From the NCBI GenBank assembly GCA_029261795.1, contig JAJDAP010000060.1, positions 1 to 64,000 of the forward strand: a stretch of 64,000 nt of DNA. Reading direction: 5' to 3'. Shown here one piece after another: positions 9,256 through 17,799 of this stretch. The stretch's first letter is position 1; every line of letters begins with the position of its first letter. The notes under the pieces were generated by a model. That model was not told where the DNA came from. It ran no database searches and worked only from the letters and a program-made list of their open reading frames with translations. The position numbers and the translations under genes were made by a program. Source of the stretch: Deltaproteobacteria bacterium. GTDB taxonomy: Bacteria; Myxococcota_A; UBA9160; UBA6930.

Positions 9256-12117
9256 ATGCGCAGCAAGATGCGGAGTACAGCGGTGGCCCGGAACGACGCT
9301 GGAGATAGCAAGGAACCGACCCTCTCGGGCTTCGGCATGAATGCGGGTCTGGTCTCCGAGATCCGCCAGCGCTACGAGGTCGATCCCGAGTCGGTGCACG
9401 AGAGCTGGGCCGATCTGTTCGGCCCGGAGCAGACCCGCAGCGATGTGCCGAGCGGGGTTTCTGATGGTGAACGCCTCTCAGGCGAGGTCGCAGACGCCCC
9501 TGGCGCGGGTCTGTCGAGCCCCCAGGTCGCCGAGAAGTACGCTCGGGTGCTGCGGCTGATCCACTCCTTCCGGGCGCGCGGTCACCGGATCGCTCATACC
9601 GACCCGCTGACGGATGCGCCCGAGTACTTTCCGGAACTCGATCCGGCGCACTATGGCCTCGGCAACGATGATCTCGATCGGCCCTTCTTCGCCGGCGATC
9701 TTCCCGGCGGGCCGATCCAGAGCCTGCGCCAGATCGTGGACCGGCTGCGCGCGACCTATTGCCGCAAGGTCGGCGTCGAGTTCACCCACATCCAGGACCC
9801 CGGCCGTCGCCAGTGGTTGCTCCATCGCATGGAGACGAGCGAAAACACGACGCCACTATCGGCGGGCCAGCGCCTGCGGATTCTCGAGAACGTCTGCGCC
9901 GCGGAGCTGTTCGAGCGTTTCCTGCATACGAAGTTCGTTGGCCAGAAGCGCTTCGGTCTCGAAGGCGCCGAGGCCCTGATCCCGATGCTCGACACGATCG
10001 TCGAAGATGCGCCCCAGCATGGCGTGCGCGAACTCGTGATCGGGATGGCCCACCGCGGTCGGCTCAACGTGCTCTCGAACATCATGGGCAAGTCGCTCGA
10101 GTCGATGTTTGGCGAGTTCGAAGACGTCGAGGATCACGACAATCCGTTCGGCTCCGGCGACGTGAAGTATCACAAGGGCTTCTCGAGCGACCGACGCACG
10201 ATGTCCGGCGAAGGGGTGCATCTCTCGCTGACGGCAAACCCATCCCACCTCGAAGCCGTCGATCCGGTCGTGGAGGGCAGAGCTCGGGCCAAGCAACTTC
10301 GAACCGGCGACGAACGGGGTCACTCGATCGTCCCTGTCCTGATCCACGGAGATGCCGCGTTCGCTGGCCAGGGGATGGTTCCCGAGACCTTGAACCTCTC
10401 GCACCTGCGCGGTTATTCGACCGGCGGAACCATCCACATCATCGTGAACAATCGGATCGGCTTCACCACGACGCCCCAGGAGGCACGCTCGACGCTGTAC
10501 GCCACCGACGTGGCCAAGATGATCCAGATTCCGATCTTCCACGTGAATGGCGACGATCCCGATGCCGTCGTGCACTGCATGAAGCTCGCGTTCAGCTATC
10601 GGCAGCGTTTCGAGGAAGACGTGGTGGTCGATCTCGTCTGCTATCGGCGTCACGGTCACAACGAGAGCGACGAACCCAGCTTTACCCAGCCGGTTCTCTA
10701 CGAACGGATCCGGAACACCCAACCGCTCCGACAGCAGTACACGGAGCATCTGGTACGGGCCGGTGTGCTCACCCGGGACGATGTGGATCGCATCGAAGCC
10801 GACCTCGGCAATCAGCTGCAACAGGCGCTCGAGATCATCAAGACGCGTCCCCCTGGGCCCGACGAGCCCTATGATCCGCGCGGGCCCTGGACCGGTTTCT
10901 CTCGGACCGGCCCGGAGGAAGCGCCATCGACCGCGGTACCCGTCGAGCGCCTTGCCCAGATCTCCGAGGCGATCGCGAGTGTGCCGGGCGATTTCCGGGT
11001 GCACGCGAAGCTAGGCGCCTTGCTGGACAAGCGTCGCAAGGTCGTCGCCGAGGACGGCGAGATCGATTGGGCCATCGGCGAGGCACTCGCCTTCGGCAGT
11101 CTGGTGGTGGAGGGAACGCCGGTGCGGCTGTCCGGACAGGACAGTTCGCGCGGGACCTTCAGCCATCGCCACGCGGTGTTGGTCGATCAGGATACCGAGG
11201 CCGAGTACGCGCCCCTCGACCACATCTCCGAGACCCAGGCACGCTTCGAGGTCTACGATTCCCATCTCTCCGAGGCCGCGGTCCTGGGGTTCGAGTACGG
11301 CTACAGCCTGGCCGATCCCACCACCTTGACGCTCTGGGAGGCCCAGTTCGGCGATTTCGCGAACGGTGCCCAGGTCATCATCGACCAGTTCATCACCTCG
11401 GCTCACGTCAAGTGGCAGCGCATGAGTGGCCTCGTGATGTTGCTCCCCCACGGCTACGAGGGGCAGGGCCCCGAGCACTCGAGCGCGCGGATCGAGCGCT
11501 TCTTGCAGCTCTGTGCCGAGGACAACCTCCAGGTCGTGAACTGCACGACGCCGGCCCAGTACTTCCATCTGCTCCGTCGGCAGATGCGCCGCGCCTATCG
11601 TTGCCCGCTCGTCGTGTTCACACCGAAGAGCCTGCTGCGTTCGCCGCGCGCCGTCTCCTTGGTCTCCGAGCTTTCCGATGGCGGGTTCCAGCCGGTGATC
11701 GACGATCCGACGGTGAAGGATCCGCACGCCGTGAAGCGCGTGATCTTCTCGAGCGGCAAGGTCTACTACGACTTGTTGGCCCATCGCGAGCAGCGCGAAG
11801 GCTGCGAAGCCGGAGAGTCGCGTGGCGAGGTGGCACTGGTACGGCTGGAGCAGATCTACCCGTGGCCGGATCTCGAGCTTTCGCGCGTCATGGAGCGATA
11901 CGATCACGTCGACCGCGCGGTATGGGCCCAGGAAGAGCCTGCCAACATGGGGCCTTGGACCTTCGTGCGCGAACGGATCCAGGATGCACTCTTGCCGGGC
12001 GAGAAGCTCGCCTACGCCGGCCGTCGAGCCAGTGCGAGTGCGGCCGTCGGCTCGGGTCGCGTGCACCGGGAAGAACAAGCCGCGCTGGTTCGGGTCGCCT
12101 TCGAGGGCCTCGACTGA
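9256..12117 (+). CDS. sucA: 2-oxoglutarate dehydrogenase E1 component
   Basis: Thiamine-diphosphate-dependent E1 of the 2-oxoglutarate dehydrogenase complex: it decarboxylates 2-oxoglutarate and passes the succinyl group to E2 in the TCA cycle. At 953 residues it has the normal family length. The N-terminal E2-docking motif (ESWADLFG) is present, followed by GMAHRGRLNVLSN and the ThDP site GDAAFAGQG...IHIIVNNRIGF. The C-terminal transketolase-like pyrimidine domain contains LLPHGYEGQGPEHSS. E2 (sucB) and E3 are not adjacent, so the complex is encoded at scattered loci. The ATG at 9256 is the first plausible start; no strong Shine-Dalgarno is visible. Confidence 0.95.
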   Translation: MRSKMRSTAVARNDAGDSKEPTLSGFGMNAGLVSEIRQRYEVDPESVHESWADLFGPEQTRSDVPSGVSDGERLSGEVADAPGAGLSSPQVAEKYARVLRLIHSFRARGHRIAHTDPLTDAPEYFPELDPAHYGLGNDDLDRPFFAGDLPGGPIQSLRQIVDRLRATYCRKVGVEFTHIQDPGRRQWLLHRMETSENTTPLSAGQRLRILENVCAAELFERFLHTKFVGQKRFGLEGAEALIPMLDTIVEDAPQHGVRELVIGMAHRGRLNVLSNIMGKSLESMFGEFEDVEDHDNPFGSGDVKYHKGFSSDRRTMSGEGVHLSLTANPSHLEAVDPVVEGRARAKQLRTGDERGHSIVPVLIHGDAAFAGQGMVPETLNLSHLRGYSTGGTIHIIVNNRIGFTTTPQEARSTLYATDVAKMIQIPIFHVNGDDPDAVVHCMKLAFSYRQRFEEDVVVDLVCYRRHGHNESDEPSFTQPVLYERIRNTQPLRQQYTEHLVRAGVLTRDDVDRIEADLGNQLQQALEIIKTRPPGPDEPYDPRGPWTGFSRTGPEEAPSTAVPVERLAQISEAIASVPGDFRVHAKLGALLDKRRKVVAEDGEIDWAIGEALAFGSLVVEGTPVRLSGQDSSRGTFSHRHAVLVDQDTEAEYAPLDHISETQARFEVYDSHLSEAAVLGFEYGYSLADPTTLTLWEAQFGDFANGAQVIIDQFITSAHVKWQRMSGLVMLLPHGYEGQGPEHSSARIERFLQLCAEDNLQVVNCTTPAQYFHLLRRQMRRAYRCPLVVFTPKSLLRSPRAVSLVSELSDGGFQPVIDDPTVKDPHAVKRVIFSSGKVYYDLLAHREQREGCEAGESRGEVALVRLEQIYPWPDLELSRVMERYDHVDRAVWAQEEPANMGPWTFVRERIQDALLPGEKLAYAGRRASASAAVGSGRVHREEQAALVRVAFEGLD

Positions 12118-12142
12118 GCGCGCCGCCGGGGCGTGAGCTGCG

Positions 12143-13126
12143 ATGAGCGCCACTCCGTTCGAATCGTTGGAGATCACGCCAGCGCAGCCAGAGGGGCCGC
12201 GCTCCGCAGCGGCGCTTCGCCACGACCCGCCGCTCGCGAAGGCGCGCTTGGTGACGGGACGAGCGCTGGCGTGGGGCGAGTTCCTGGCAGCGCTCGGCGA
12301 GGCGCTCGGCGTCTTCGGCACGGGCGTTCCGCGCGCACTCTGGCATGGGGGCCTGCACGTGGCGGGGCGGCCGATCGATCCGGATCGACCTCCCCAGGAG
12401 GTGGTCGCCGGGAGCAGGGTCGCCGTCTATGCGTTCATTCGGGAGCCGGCTCCCCGGGGAGGCTTCGCTCCCCGTGTGCTCGACGAGGGCGCGGGGTGGC
12501 TCGCCGTCGACAAACCGGCCTGGTTCCCGATGCAGCGGACGCGCGCGAGCTTTCGGGTTTCCTTCGAGGGCGCGCTCCGCGAAGCACTGAACGAGCCCGG
12601 TCTGATCGCGGCCCATCGCCTCGATCGCACCACCAGCGGTGTGGCGTTGTTCGCCCGGAATCGTGAGAGCGCTTCGGTCATCCAGAGTCGGCTGGGCGAG
12701 CGGGAAGTGACCAAGCAGTACCGCGCCCTCGTCCATCCGGCGCCGCCAGAGGACAGCTTCGAAGTGAGTGGTCTGCTCGGTCGCGTGGCCCACCCTCGGC
12801 GCTTCGCCTTCGGAATGTTAGGTTCCGATGCGCCGCCTGAACATCGCGCGAGACCGAGCGAGTCCAGGTTTCGGGTACTCGAACGCCAGGCTGCGAGAAC
12901 GCTCGTCGAGGCTCGCCCGATCACGGGTCGCACCCATCAGCTGCGGGTCCATCTCGCCCATGTGGGTTCCCCGATTCTCGGCGACGAACTGTACGGCCGT
13001 CGTTGGGAGCAGGGCGATCCCGAACGCGCACTCCTCCATGCGTCTCGCATTCGATTGCGGTTCCCGGACGGTGGGCGCATCGATGTCGAAGCGCCGGACC
13101 CCGCCGATTTCGGCGATGTCGGTTAG
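12143..13126 (+). CDS. RluA-family pseudouridine synthase
   Basis: RNA pseudouridine synthase of the RluA/RsuA superfamily (327 residues). The catalytic motif HRLDRTTSGVALFAR contains the essential Asp (about residue 158). The later motif ITGRTHQLRVHLAHVGSPILGD is the second family signature. The first about 100 residues form a weak S4-like region (LWHGGLHVAGRPID) that may bind RNA. The RNA target (rRNA or tRNA position) cannot be told from sequence. It starts 25 bp after sucA and may be co-transcribed with it. Confidence 0.88.
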   Translation: MSATPFESLEITPAQPEGPRSAAALRHDPPLAKARLVTGRALAWGEFLAALGEALGVFGTGVPRALWHGGLHVAGRPIDPDRPPQEVVAGSRVAVYAFIREPAPRGGFAPRVLDEGAGWLAVDKPAWFPMQRTRASFRVSFEGALREALNEPGLIAAHRLDRTTSGVALFARNRESASVIQSRLGEREVTKQYRALVHPAPPEDSFEVSGLLGRVAHPRRFAFGMLGSDAPPEHRARPSESRFRVLERQAARTLVEARPITGRTHQLRVHLAHVGSPILGDELYGRRWEQGDPERALLHASRIRLRFPDGGRIDVEAPDPADFGDVG

Positions 13127-13137
13127 AGGCCCGATGT

Positions 13138-13572
13138 TCAGTCCTCGAAGCAGACCGCGTCGCCACGTTGGACGACGCCGGGTTCGAGAACCCGGGTCGA
13201 GACGCCACCGCGCCAGTCCGGTTCGAGGGCCTTTCGGAGACCGGGCTGGAACCGGTCCATCAACGCGCAGGGGTCCGTTTCCGCGCTCACCTCGAGCAGG
13301 GCGGTGCCGACGCGAATCCGCCGTCCGGCGGTATGCGCGAGTTCGATCCCCTCGACGAGCAGGTTCGCGCGCCGGGTGGTCCAGTGGAGTTCTGCGCCTG
13401 CGGCGGCCTGGGCAGCGTCCCAGTCCTCCCGCGCGAGAAGCGTGACCTGCCGCTTCTTGCTCTTGCGGTTCTTGCCGGCGAGTCCGTCCGAGCCGATCTC
13501 GATCGCGGTGGATTCCGTCATGTCCGCCCCAGGTTTCGGGCGGCTCGCGATCCCCAGGATTCGTCCACGCAC
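13138..13572 (-). CDS. MOSC-domain protein
   Basis: A 144-residue stand-alone MOSC (molybdenum cofactor sulfurase C-terminal) domain. Family marks are RQVTLLAREDWDAA, the TTRRANLLVEGIEL strand, the Cys in TDPCALMDRFQPGL (the proposed sulfur-carrier residue) and the C-terminal DWRGGVSTRVLEPG. Stand-alone MOSC proteins such as YiiM act on molybdenum-linked N-hydroxylated substrates or sulfur transfer; the role here is unproven. The GTG start (13570-13572) has no clear ribosome binding site. It is convergent with the pseudouridine synthase. Confidence 0.85.
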   Translation of the reverse strand: MRGRILGIASRPKPGADMTESTAIEIGSDGLAGKNRKSKKRQVTLLAREDWDAAQAAAGAELHWTTRRANLLVEGIELAHTAGRRIRVGTALLEVSAETDPCALMDRFQPGLRKALEPDWRGGVSTRVLEPGVVQRGDAVCFED

Positions 13573-13657
13573 GGGACAGAGCTTCGCATGCGGTCTCGCA
13601 GGGATCCAGTTTCCCCGTGGTATGGCCGCGCCGAGACTGCTAGATGGGTAGGCCGTG

Positions 13658-14614
13658 ATGGCATCCCTAGAGACCGATCGATCCGAATGGACGCAGGACG
13701 AGCAAGCCGCCGCCGTGTTCCCCGGTGCCAGGCGGCCCGACCGCCGCCGCGTGCTGGAGACCCACGGCCTTGGATTGGCCGTTTCCGAGTGGGGTGACGA
13801 GAACGCCGAGCCGCTGCTCCTGGCTCACGGGGGTTTCGACTTTGCCGGAACCTATGACGGTCTCGCCGCCCGACTCGCCGATGCCGGCTACCGCGCCGTC
13901 TGTTGGGACCAGCGTGGCCACGGCGATTCCGATCATGCGGAACTCTACAGCTGGGACGCCGACGTTCGAGATCTGCTCGACGTGCTCGACTCGGTCTCTC
14001 GCGAGCCCCTGGTGGTGATCGGCCACTCGAAGGGAGGCGCGATCCTCACCCACCTGATCCAGTCGATGCCCCATCGGGTGCGCGCCTTCGTCAACATCGA
14101 CGGGATCCCGACCCATCGCCCGCCTCCGGATGTCGCCGACCACGAGCGAACCCGGCTGCTGGCTCGTGAGCTTTCGGGTTGGCTCGATCACCGGCGTTCG
14201 GCCGCTACCCGTGTGCGCAAGCCGGGCACCCTGGCCGAACTCGCACAACGCCGTCAGCGGATGAATCCACGGCTGCCGCTCGATTGGTTGCGCTATCTCG
14301 CCACGATCGGCGCCCGCAAGGACGCAGACGGTTGGCGCTGGAAGATCGATCCGGTGCTTCGCCCTGGCGGCTTCGGCCCTCACCGCGCGACCTGGGACCT
14401 ACGGCGCTTCGCGAGTCTTCCGGTTCCGTTGTTGGGCTTGCTGGCGACCGAGCCCGAGCCGATGGGTTGGGGGACCGATCCGAAGGAAGTGGAGCCCTAT
14501 CTCCCGAAGAACGCCCAGGTCATCCCCGTCGAGGGTACGGGACACTTCATCCACATCGAACAGCCGGATCGCGTGGCGGGACTGATCACGGGATTCCTGG
14601 ATGGTCTCTCTTGA
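13658..14614 (+). CDS. Alpha/beta hydrolase (catalytically intact)
   Basis: A 318-residue alpha/beta hydrolase from the ATG at 13658 (an adjoining GTG at 13655 is also possible). HGGFDF near 58 is the oxyanion strand, WDQRGHGDSD follows, GHSKGG carries the nucleophile Ser124, and GTGHFIHIEQP carries the catalytic His. The architecture is that of epoxide-hydrolase or haloalkane-dehalogenase-like enzymes, with an alpha-helical cap after the nucleophile. Its stop TGA overlaps the likely TTG start of the next hydrolase-fold gene, so the two are probably translated together. Confidence 0.85.
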   Translation: MASLETDRSEWTQDEQAAAVFPGARRPDRRRVLETHGLGLAVSEWGDENAEPLLLAHGGFDFAGTYDGLAARLADAGYRAVCWDQRGHGDSDHAELYSWDADVRDLLDVLDSVSREPLVVIGHSKGGAILTHLIQSMPHRVRAFVNIDGIPTHRPPPDVADHERTRLLARELSGWLDHRRSAATRVRKPGTLAELAQRRQRMNPRLPLDWLRYLATIGARKDADGWRWKIDPVLRPGGFGPHRATWDLRRFASLPVPLLGLLATEPEPMGWGTDPKEVEPYLPKNAQVIPVEGTGHFIHIEQPDRVAGLITGFLDGLS

Positions 14615-15261
14615 CGATCCGGCTGCGACATTCTCGCGTGGAACTCGCACTCCACGAGTTGCGGTCGGCTGAAGGACGGCCGTTGCTCTTGCTTCACGGC
14701 CTCGGCGAACGTTCGCCGGCCACGTTGCCAGAGGACATGAAAGCCTGGCCCGGGCCCGTCTACGCCCTCGATTTCAGCGGTCATGGTGCGAGTACGGTGC
14801 CCCGCGGCGGCGGTTATACCTGCGAGCAATTGATGGGCGACGCGGATACGGGCCTCGCCCATCTCGGCCACGCCACGCTCCTCGGTCGAGGTCTGGGCGC
14901 TTATGTGGCCTTGCTGCTGGCCGGCGCACGCCCGGCCGAAGTGCGGGGTGCGATCCTGTGTGATGGCCTCGGTCTGGCCGGTGGGGGGCCCGCCCCGCTG
15001 ACCCCCCAGGTGATCTTCTCCAATCCGAATTCCCTGGGGACACCCGACGGCTACGGCCTGGCGGAACTCGCCCGGGACGTTCGGCCGCCGGACTACGCCA
15101 CGGCCTTCCTGCGCCAGGCCAGCGAGCTCTCGGGGCTCGATCAGCCGGTCACGATCTGCACCATGGAGCGACCGGACTGGCTCGTGGCAATTGCCGAGGA
15201 GTTGGACGCCGAGAGCGTGTCGGTCTCGCAGGCCCTCAAGCGCTACGCAGAGGTCGTCTGA
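14611..15261 (+). CDS. Alpha/beta hydrolase-fold protein lacking the nucleophile (probable pseudoenzyme)
   Basis: A 216-residue alpha/beta hydrolase fold. HGLGERS gives the oxyanion region and DFSGHGAST the usual second motif. The nucleophile elbow, normally GxSxG, reads GRGLG (residues 92-96), so the catalytic Ser is Gly94. No other serine fits, so ordinary Ser-hydrolase activity is unlikely. The start is taken as the TTG at 14611, whose TTGA overlaps the stop of the intact hydrolase upstream; a GTG at 14638 is an alternative. Location directly after an active relative suggests a partner, regulatory or binding role. That role is inference. Confidence 0.7.
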   Translation: MTIRLRHSRVELALHELRSAEGRPLLLLHGLGERSPATLPEDMKAWPGPVYALDFSGHGASTVPRGGGYTCEQLMGDADTGLAHLGHATLLGRGLGAYVALLLAGARPAEVRGAILCDGLGLAGGGPAPLTPQVIFSNPNSLGTPDGYGLAELARDVRPPDYATAFLRQASELSGLDQPVTICTMERPDWLVAIAEELDAESVSVSQALKRYAEVV

Positions 15262-15306
15262 ACCCAGCGCTTGCGGAGTGCAGGCCAGCAGTGGTCTCAT
15301 GGCGCC

Positions 15307-16896
15307 ATGACGCAAGCTCCTACCGATTCCGAAGGCCGCACACTCCTCGAGCTACCCGAAGCCGCGACCTGCGGTATGGGGTTGGCGGTTCATGCCCGCA
15401 ACGCTCCGGACCGGCTGGCCATCGACGCGCCGGGTGGCCGGCGGACATTCGCCGAGTTGAACGCGCGCGCCAACCAGCTCGCTCGCGGGTTGCGAAAGCG
15501 CGGGCTGGCAGCCGGCGACGCTGTGGCGCTGCTCTGTTCGAATCGCGTCGAGTTCGTCGAGGCCCTGGTGGCGTCCCAACGAGCCGGGCTTCGGCTGACG
15601 CCGATCAATTTCCATCTGACCGGCAACGAAGTCGGCTACATCGTCGAGAACTGCGAGGCGAAGGCGTTCCTGGCCGACGCCGGCTATGCCGAGGCGTGCC
15701 ATGCGGCGGCGAAGCAGGCGCCCGCCGCGACCGAGCGGCTCGCGATCGGGGGAGCGATACCCGACTTCGAGCCCTACGACGAACTGTTCGCCGACGAAGA
15801 CGCATCCGATCTGACCGATCCCGCGCTCGGAACCTCGATGCTCTACACGTCCGGCACCACGGGGCGGCCGAAGGGCGTCTACCGGCGCAAGCAGCCGGCC
15901 GGTGGTTCTCTCAACGCACCACTCGTCCAGACGGCTGCTTTTCGGCCGGGGGAGGATGTCTCCCTCGTCACCGGTCCCCTCTATCACGCGGCGCCGCTGG
16001 CGATCAATCTCGCCTTCCCGTTGGCTGCAGGTGTTGGCTCGGTGGTCATGGGCAAGTGGGACGCGGAGGAGACGCTGCGACTGATCGAGAAGCATCGCAT
16101 TACCCACAGCCACCTGGTTCCGACCATGTTCCATCGGATCCTCCAGCTGCCCGAGGAGACTCGCGCGCGCTACGACACGTCGTCGCTTCGCTGGGCCATT
16201 CATGGCGCGGCCCCGTGCCCGGTGCACGTGAAGCAGGAGATGATCGACTGGCTCGGGCCGGTTCTGTACGAATACTACGCGGCGACCGAGGGCGGTGGCT
16301 TCTTCATCGATTCCCACGAGTGGCTGAAGCGCCCCGGTAGCGTTGGCCAGCTCGATCCCGAACGCATGACGGTAAAGTTGTTAGGCGATGATGGCGAGCC
16401 GGCCACCGACGGCGAGATCGGCACCGTGTATTTCGGCGCGCCCGAGGTCGGGCGCTTCGAATACTTCAAGGCACCCGAGAAGACCGAGTCCGCCTACCGC
16501 GGTGACTTCTTCACGATGGGCGACATGGGGCGCATCGATGCCGAGGGCTACCTCTTCCTGACTGGCCGAAGCGCCGAGTTGATCATCTCCGGCGGCGTCA
16601 ACATCTACCCCGCCGAGGTGGACGACGTCCTGCTCCAACATCCGGCCGTCGGCGACGTCGCCACGATCGGGGTCCCCGACGACGAATGGGGCGAGCAGGT
16701 GAAGGCCGTGGTGCTGCCAGCGGCCGGAATCGCGCCCGATGACACCCTGGCCAACGAGTTGATGGCTTTCTGTCGCGAGCGGCTGGCCCACTACAAATGC
16801 CCGCGCAGCGTGGACTTCGCCATGGAGTTGCCGCGTCTCGACAGCGGCAAGATCCAACGCCGCAAGGTGCGCGAACGCTACGCCAGCGAGCGCTAG
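15307..16896 (+). CDS. Acyl-CoA synthetase (AMP-forming)
   Basis: ANL-superfamily acyl-CoA ligase (529 residues) that activates a carboxylic acid with ATP and CoA. The P-loop-like motif LYTSGTTGRPKG is at 179-190, YYAATEGG is the adenine/acyl motif, GD(M)GRIDAEGYLFLTGR is the hinge region, and the C-terminal lysine lies in LDSGKIQRRK. The fatty acid or other acid used is not evident. The ATG at 15307 places the N-terminus as in homologs; an upstream TTG would add 12 residues. It follows the two hydrolase-fold genes by 45 bp and may act with them, for example in activating an acid freed by the hydrolase. Confidence 0.9.
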   Translation: MTQAPTDSEGRTLLELPEAATCGMGLAVHARNAPDRLAIDAPGGRRTFAELNARANQLARGLRKRGLAAGDAVALLCSNRVEFVEALVASQRAGLRLTPINFHLTGNEVGYIVENCEAKAFLADAGYAEACHAAAKQAPAATERLAIGGAIPDFEPYDELFADEDASDLTDPALGTSMLYTSGTTGRPKGVYRRKQPAGGSLNAPLVQTAAFRPGEDVSLVTGPLYHAAPLAINLAFPLAAGVGSVVMGKWDAEETLRLIEKHRITHSHLVPTMFHRILQLPEETRARYDTSSLRWAIHGAAPCPVHVKQEMIDWLGPVLYEYYAATEGGGFFIDSHEWLKRPGSVGQLDPERMTVKLLGDDGEPATDGEIGTVYFGAPEVGRFEYFKAPEKTESAYRGDFFTMGDMGRIDAEGYLFLTGRSAELIISGGVNIYPAEVDDVLLQHPAVGDVATIGVPDDEWGEQVKAVVLPAAGIAPDDTLANELMAFCRERLAHYKCPRSVDFAMELPRLDSGKIQRRKVRERYASER

Positions 16897-17274
16897 CGTG
16901 TCCGGGACCGCGACGAACCCGTTGGTATCGCTACCCCGCGGCTAGATCGCGCGGAGTCCCATCTCTCCTCGTACGCCGGTCCAGGAGCAACCTGACGAGC
17001 GGAAACGAAAGGCGGAGAAGGCGAACACGGGATGAGGGAAGCGTGGCCGTTTCCCGACATTGGAAAACGGGGCGCGATTCCAGTGTTCCAGTCCATTCAT
17101 CGCAACAGCCAGGGAGTCGATAGGCGCTCCAGCGGGTGGACGCCAAGGAGCCGTGGGAATGCGATACGGGAGAACGTGCGGGGTCGAGACCTGCGCCGTT
17201 GGCAACGAGCCGCGCGCGCATGGGTTTCACCGCTCCAACGGCCCGGCCCCGCGGCATCGAATCCGCGGGCCTCG
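16897..17274. other. 378-bp intergenic region without a recognisable gene
   Basis: No open frame here looks coding. The notable structures are an imperfect hairpin (17047-17055 CCGTTTCCC with 17062-17070 GGAAAACGG, 6-nt loop), which could end the acyl-CoA synthetase transcript but lacks a T-run, and a short direct repeat TTCCAGT at about 17078-17092. The promoter of the response regulator should lie here but I cannot place it. Confidence 0.5.
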
Positions 17275-17637
17275 ATGAAGATCCTCGTCGTCGATGATAG
17301 TTCGCTGGCGCGCAGCCTCCTGATCGATGCGATGAACCAGGCCGAGCTCGGCGAGCACGTCTTCCGCGAAGCTGGTAATGGCATCGAAGCGCTCGAGCAG
17401 GTGCACAGTGAGCCTCCCGATCTGATCCTCTCTGATCTGAGGATGCCGCGCATGGACGGGATCGAGCTTCTCGAGGAACTCCAACGTCTCGGCGTATCGG
17501 TGCCGTTCTGCCTGGTCACCGGGGGCATGTCGAGCGACGCTGAGGAGCGGGCCGTGGCTCTCGGGGTCGCGAAGATTGTCGCCAAACCGTTCAGTCCTCA
17601 GACGCTGGCCGATGCCCTCCGCGACTTGTTCGAATAG
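17275..17637 (+). CDS. Single-domain response regulator (CheY-like receiver)
   Basis: A 120-residue receiver domain without an output domain. Acidic pocket Asp7/Asp8, phosphoacceptor Asp54 (LILSDLRMP), Thr82 (LVTGG) and Lys104 (AKPF) are all present, so it should be phosphorylated. MKILVVDDSS fixes the ATG at 17275; frames extending upstream of it are not receiver-like. No histidine kinase or chemotaxis gene is nearby, so its partner is elsewhere. A second, truncated receiver begins 33 bp downstream. Confidence 0.9.
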   Translation: MKILVVDDSSLARSLLIDAMNQAELGEHVFREAGNGIEALEQVHSEPPDLILSDLRMPRMDGIELLEELQRLGVSVPFCLVTGGMSSDAEERAVALGVAKIVAKPFSPQTLADALRDLFE

Positions 17638-17670
17638 CAACGCGAGCGCGAGTCGACATGGGAGATTGGA

Positions 17671-17799
17671 ATGGGAGCCCTCGAGGTCTTGGTCGTCGAC
17701 GATGATCGCGACATGCGGATGGCCCTGAACGCCAGGTTGCGTGGCCAGGGCTACGAGACTGCGTCCGCTGAGGAAACTGCTGGCTACCGTGTCGGCTGA
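17671..17799 (+). pseudogene. Truncated receiver-domain fragment
   Basis: An ATG-started frame of 42 residues encodes only the first beta-alpha-beta of a receiver (VLVVDDDRDMRMALNARLRG, then QGYETASAEE). It hits TGA before the phosphoacceptor strand. The neighbouring frame does not continue a receiver, so this is a cut-off remnant rather than a simple frameshift. Its end overlaps the start of the repeated-module gene below, suggesting that gene was joined to a broken response-regulator gene. Confidence 0.65.

Noticed and set aside
11011..12321. Minus-strand open frame of 436 codons
   Set aside because: Antisense to the well-conserved sucA; no family features.
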